From: Paulinella micropora
Taxonomy: Eukaryota; Cercozoa; Imbricatea; Euglyphida
NCBI GenBank assembly: GCA_009731375.1
Contig: BJOX01000229.1
Location: forward strand, 718,685 to 782,684
Direction of reading: 5' to 3'
Length of the DNA: 64,000 nucleotides
Position numbers and translations under genes: made by a program. Positions 61,701 through 64,000 of the stretch are shown here, one piece after another (position 1 is the stretch's first letter; every line of letters begins with the position of its first letter). Below the pieces are notes generated by a model. The model was not told the origin of the DNA. It searched no databases and was given only the letters and a program-made list of their open reading frames with translations.

Positions 61701-64000
61701 GTGGGTGAGCAGCGCACGCCATCAGCGGCAGAAGCGCCACAAGAGACGGGAGACACAGCCGCCGCCACTCCGACCCTTCGCCCGAGGGTGAATACGGTCT
61801 GGGACGAGAATCTGGATGCGGCATGGGATGCTCTCACCTCAGCCGAGAAGGTGGCGCCCGTATCAGACCGTGACATCATGACGGAGGCGGAGCAGATGGA
61901 GCAGATGGAGCTAAGTATCACCGATGGAGAGGGAGGGGAGCTGGAGGGGAGCCCAGCCCCCCCGCCGCCCTCGGGTCCCACAACGGTGGCTCCAGCGTCA
62001 GGAGACTCTCCTTGCGATATAGAGCCCACCCCTGCTGGGATTGGCTCACCTCTCCCTGGCTCAGCGGGCCCCGAATTACCACCTCTTCCTCCACCTTATG
62101 CCTCCCCCCCTACCCCCTCTCGGCCGCTTTCTCCTTCCCCCACGCCTGGTACCCCGTCGACGTACAAGTACCCTACCTCCATTAAGGCACCCAGCCCATC
62201 AACGGAGCGTCCCGTGCGCATGGCTGCAGGACCCCCCCCCTCCGCGACTTCCTCACCGAACACAGCGCCATCTGTCCAAATCCCGTCCCCCACTGCTGAC
62301 GGGAAACACAGGGACAGGCTCGAGGCCACCGGGGCCCTACCACCCCATGGTCTCGAAGGGTCACTTAACGCTCAGGAGAACGCAGATCAGAGCCAGGCTT
62401 TTCCAGCCCCCTCCGCACCCGATGTTGTCGATCCATCCTCGGATGGGGGTCCCAGCAGAGGGGGATTCCCGTCCGGTGTCTCTGCGTCACGGCTCACTGG
62501 GCATGCGGCCACTGACTGTCCTCCTCCCGCACCGCCTCTCGCGTCTCATACTGTCCCTCCCTCTTCGCCCCATGTGGGCCCGGAGACTGCTTCCTCTCCG
62601 GAGATCCTTCGTCCCGCCCCCGAGGCCTTAGCAAGTCCGTCAGAGCGTAGCTGTGCGTTCTCGGCCCCCTCAACCCCCATCGCTGTGGTAACTGCATCGG
62701 TTCCCCCCTCCTCTTCCCTTGGCCCGGTTCCTTCCCTTGCTTCGAGCCAGAGGGTCGACAACGCGGAAGGAGGACCCATGGAATCGAGTGAGCGGACCCC
62801 TGGGCCCTCCCCTCAGCCGCCCACTCCTCGCCCTCCTGCTCCACCGGTCCTCAAGTACGGCGCTACTTCCCCTAGGCTGCGAAACGACGCAATACAGTCG
62901 ACCAGTCGGGAGCCCCCCCCCCCCCAGTTCCCCCCCGGGGTCACTGCGCAGCCCCAGCCGGGTACCAAGAAACGCCAGGAGGGTGTCCAGACAGCACGCC
63001 CCCGCCCACTTCCTCCTCGGGGTAGCATCTCCACGCCTGGCGCCCGTTCCCCCCCACTGAGGAGCCGTTCTAGGTCGCGCCGTCCGCAGGATAACGAACC
63101 CTCCCAGACGACGTCTCGTACCAGAGCTCCCCGATCTATCTCATCCGTGAGCATGGATCCCCGAGGTTCACGTCAAACATCCCCCGCGCCCCGCTCGACG
63201 GAAGTCGGCCGTTTTCAGCGTGGACGCGGAACCCACCGGCCCTGCCCCGAGAAGGAGGGCCGGTGCCGAGGTGGAGTGGATAATCTGCGCGCACATTCCC
63301 CCACAAGGACTCAGGGGCGGCCCGGGAGGGGTCAGAGCCCCCCCCCTGGGGTCTCACGTTCGCCCCCCCGAAGGGGAAGAAGGTCTCGATCACGAAGCAG
63401 TGACCCACCTCTCCTTCCCAGAGAAGGGGGGCGGGGACGACGTTCCCGGTCGTGCTCCCCCCGGGGAAGATCTCGGAGGGAGCGGCCCGGACGGAGGTCG
63501 CGGTCGCCACGTCGTCGCCCGTACGATGGATGCAGTTTTCGGGCTGGATCCCGACCCCGACCCCGGGAGCAAGCCCCTTCTCGATCACGGCGAGCGAGAA
63601 TCTCCCCCAGCCCCCCTCGTGGTGGGCGCCATCCATCCCCCTCTGCTGGAAACGCACGCCACCGTGGCAGCCTCATCAAGCGTACCCGATCCTCCTCATC
63701 CTCCTCCTCTACATCCTCCACTCTCTCCGCCCCGTTGGAACCTACCCCCGCCCCCCCTTCGTATACGGCCCCGGCACCATCTCCACCCCAGCGGTCTCCT
63801 CAGCCATCTCCGTTGGCCGCCCCGCGGCCCACTGGGGCTCCCCCCGAGTCACCCGCCCTCCCAACGAGCTCATCAACTCCCAACAGCGTTCCAGTCCCCG
63901 AGGCACCACCGGCGCCTCAGTTGGCCCTTCAAAAGATGATCCCACGAGGCGACCTGATGGCCATGGTTGACCTACCCTCCTTTCTGTCCTCCAGCTGTCA
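55800..64000 (+). CDS. giant intronless ORF with Ulp1/C48 cysteine-peptidase domain, open at window end
   Basis: ATG 55800 follows an in-frame TGA at 55782. The frame has no stop through 64000, more than 2,730 codons. Residues 208-309 hold CATC, CHC and FLFVIINRP, which recall the zinc ribbon and core strand of USP deubiquitinases, but this is weak. Residues 1458-1610 are the clear domain: NISERHWALLVI (His1510), LFLDSL (Asp1550), Gln1597 and DCG (Cys1603). This is the His-Asp-Gln-Cys set of Ulp1/SENP peptidases, with the usual six-residue Gln-to-Cys distance. From about 1,750 on it is Pro/Ser-rich, then Arg/Ser- and Arg/Gly-rich (2,420-2,630). Ulp1 domains occur in NeSL-type LINE ORFs and other transposons; RT is not seen here. 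A host gene is less likely given the tandem units upstream. Confidence 0.8.
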   Translation, partial: MRPSHQRKATRGKRSTRPKRSGSPRSSIPAREAKAQSRTEGPPPPLPVWPMGAFLSALASLLQPLLRSFLKTSNGFLGGHDLAEAGRALNRAASTQLPSKPVAAQGLAILYRHLLALDPSFQNPALEQEAEKLGSQYRIQVPPAARLRPRKDDLTHALRIILRDLCSSPSAMAHYIPPVEEIWLHAPTDTGAPVHRQLQLLWKHEHVCATCRWYHVSSGVRSPLLEVSAPPQPTDGKLTEPAEEGSIPVDAPTIRLESLIEALLRPGARMLPGASNLTCHCSKPQDRVLSSRISFDSPPPPFLFVIINRPEAPGGPGIPPHINDTPILAPFSLEMSTFFPTCYATAKTGRYIRTRGVTFLPEEYKDSNRRYQAFGCQDATFPRSFLDYDGSRRYPTYTTHRHSHLCAGVLPGTILPLGRALVALLYQRADTIAGKAQDFPTLEVPTPPLSEDLFSVINRIPPPPFPTYIPPCPSTYHTWTEGRPISILPHLAPSTRGLTSRRNCPWAGIYQNICFNLLAPQPPSSLRVLVAAPDEQDIIGYQCGRRFIKPASKGAGILAAFPQPFWDWLRSTFRCRFNAGLIYDLPRGAGADVQAPWDLAQDLSTSLPNDFFVEALLADAPHTVTISSPFTHLQGPPFSPPHPPLDLPPLPKGGTRVFLCHRLSVRRFAVPPPLDSGTSLGIRFLLLPRWSDFSRVEQQMFRRSLPHLKDSVDTFIGAKPRRPPSFPAPPPSTIPLPGRKTSRPGMVTHLHIPDPKGCCFFHVIQCDGSSFPKLDASRAFRTIAILPWTGKQTASTIRPALKEKGLEYGSAWLELPDQATVVLHPAGSPGADLCALISSRAPGTFTHGILGGSTDRKLFPPSILLVDQQLICRLLHWERLPSTSSYEWNRAARDPLLVGANFRVFRRFPENCSSAPPPSTSPPAQQPGQALLLIDVYDARPSSWRDSVFQLERALLTGNLRPAPEERRSVEFSIYYEGSGASVSPEDCMPDVRQALNALGTVTRLAFIPRTSLSESCVIGGPDRRSWAASFRATFLSHAVAAFCVNTFVHGDSWTAGGERLLPFSPPPTDEEITAAESAEWEYVQQRRISEGSTRESIIQTPTQYRDTPAPGAIEALPAWKKLQESSQNVHQEFAILGSHPFNHTFIRFGRGGVGIHSSGKPISKAFQEVNFIPEGKSWESVQERLPRGYSLAGLAYRVGITALLPFQTGEGWDSDPPVPSQRERKRSPPRRLIQTGDCDSMWTPHPHPRDRPRPLSPSSPTSSGHQAPSVQPEPLDSRQTRALPGGYLRNPTNHRHYCTTFPLGWTMLTAPARRLTALRVDLPKSGAEGRHWLRPLSDDRCPAHFGPVPMDRETRRSLWNQALHSVFQPVEMASADSPSPSRSRRRHQKVEQSGPAPREALIAPGPPPNICPIWASDTATEGGSYIPPIVVGNVEDGGWLHTDVLHWFIRELEPQARVNRCLLIGPDFSWKIRTQGESRDDILFRALKHRPIDPGYEHVLIPLNISERHWALLVISTTLQRGGPGVQVGLVPAVAAFGSRSVPLALFLDSLPSCTASCSDFALTPILSAWYANLGRAGFLSDPPTPGYISLTVPAQEGGQDCGLHTLFHMQRVALNPACLSVDAPLPAGEMPDMDQFRRNIFQRLVAAQAAYADTAHLRCVPATDTEQLAEVTRMVKRGHQEWKMVLTDRHAERVSASSRKKVRRTWKVSNPSLYRDVHLNRTRHIRDEHAFEALNVQVARTFARLLSATRKERSAILRRRVFLRLSSATRMTRSALSAAASKAGYWSPPSSDEEGMDAESFLCHLDNTPQDGPDSGVMRSPPRSPASPQELGVPVTFLSLPEGEVPLPVSLASRESASELPASGSGEVSRCPDPEEVLAPATKPQMDAAVSFPTPEEADPAPGEAKARASLQDLSPPLTSTEMELPAHMESLPDHLGIRRTLPVPRDEIPVGMSRAGTTEPSRELVGEQRTPSAAEAPQETGDTAAATPTLRPRVNTVWDENLDAAWDALTSAEKVAPVSDRDIMTEAEQMEQMELSITDGEGGELEGSPAPPPPSGPTTVAPASGDSPCDIEPTPAGIGSPLPGSAGPELPPLPPPYASPPTPSRPLSPSPTPGTPSTYKYPTSIKAPSPSTERPVRMAAGPPPSATSSPNTAPSVQIPSPTADGKHRDRLEATGALPPHGLEGSLNAQENADQSQAFPAPSAPDVVDPSSDGGPSRGGFPSGVSASRLTGHAATDCPPPAPPLASHTVPPSSPHVGPETASSPEILRPAPEALASPSERSCAFSAPSTPIAVVTASVPPSSSLGPVPSLASSQRVDNAEGGPMESSERTPGPSPQPPTPRPPAPPVLKYGATSPRLRNDAIQSTSREPPPPQFPPGVTAQPQPGTKKRQEGVQTARPRPLPPRGSISTPGARSPPLRSRSRSRRPQDNEPSQTTSRTRAPRSISSVSMDPRGSRQTSPAPRSTEVGRFQRGRGTHRPCPEKEGRCRGGVDNLRAHSPTRTQGRPGRGQSPPPGVSRSPPRRGRRSRSRSSDPPLLPREGGRGRRSRSCSPRGRSRRERPGRRSRSPRRRPYDGCSFRAGSRPRPREQAPSRSRRARISPSPPRGGRHPSPSAGNARHRGSLIKRTRSSSSSSSTSSTLSAPLEPTPAPPSYTAPAPSPPQRSPQPSPLAAPRPTGAPPESPALPTSSSTPNSVPVPEAPPAPQLALQKMIPRGDLMAMVDLPSFLSSSC

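Noticed and set aside
60974-62029. Long minus-strand frames within 55.8-64 kb (for example 351 residues at 60974-62029)
   Set aside because: They are antisense shadows in GC-rich DNA; the plus frame from 55800 is continuous and carries a conserved peptidase domain.

Overview
The window is eukaryotic nuclear DNA, probably from a protist or alga; I cannot name the species. The grounds are protein genes cut into short exons by GT-AG introns, introns filled with microsatellites, tRNA-derived SINEs, non-LTR and Ty3/Gypsy retroelements, and an integrated Polinton-like virus (PLV). There are at least ten runs of N, mostly at homopolymers or inside microsatellites, so base-level indels must be read with caution.

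Layout. 1-1.3 kb: tRNA-derived SINE copies in ATT/AAT repeats. 1.3-3.1 kb: spliced exons of a gamma-glutamylcyclotransferase/AIG2-like protein. 3.1-4.7 kb: a tandem-repeat field whose unit changes step by step. 4.7-11.3 kb: three minus-strand copies of a LINE with a restriction-like endonuclease, set among GATA repeats. 11.66-18.74 kb: a complete or nearly complete DEAD-box RNA helicase gene in 14 exons, with all core motifs in order. 19.4 kb: another SINE. 19.7-22.5 kb: AT-rich sequence without genes, ending in a long hairpin. 22.7-39.6 kb: an AT-rich PLV with a primase-SF3 helicase, a repeat-built fibre ending in an S74 chaperone-protease domain, a virion protein with a phospholipase A2-like motif, a packaging ATPase, a major capsid protein and the start of a second capsid-like gene. 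39.7-42.3 kb: minus-strand Gypsy integrase, which cuts off the right end of the PLV. 42.3-50.7 kb: mostly non-coding or decayed sequence with SSRs and a SINE. 50.7-54.25 kb: plus-strand Gypsy Gag and a protease-like domain, meeting a minus-strand RNase H fragment head to head. 55.0-64.0 kb: four diverged tandem units followed by one intron-free ORF that starts at 55,800 and is still open at the window end (more than 2,730 codons); it carries a clear Ulp1/C48 cysteine-peptidase signature and long Pro/Ser- and Arg/Ser-rich tails.

How it fits together. The two host genes are ordinary, but their introns have expanded by microsatellite growth, and damaged copies of exon edges lie beside the real exons in both. 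The LINE copies and the SINEs have simple-repeat boundaries, as expected for elements that use microsatellites as targets. The PLV keeps a recognisable replication and morphogenesis gene set but carries many frameshifts and some in-frame stops, so it reads as a decaying or imperfectly sequenced endogenous virus. The giant ORF looks like the 5' half of a large transposable element, possibly a NeSL/Dualen-type LINE, but no reverse transcriptase is visible before the window ends.
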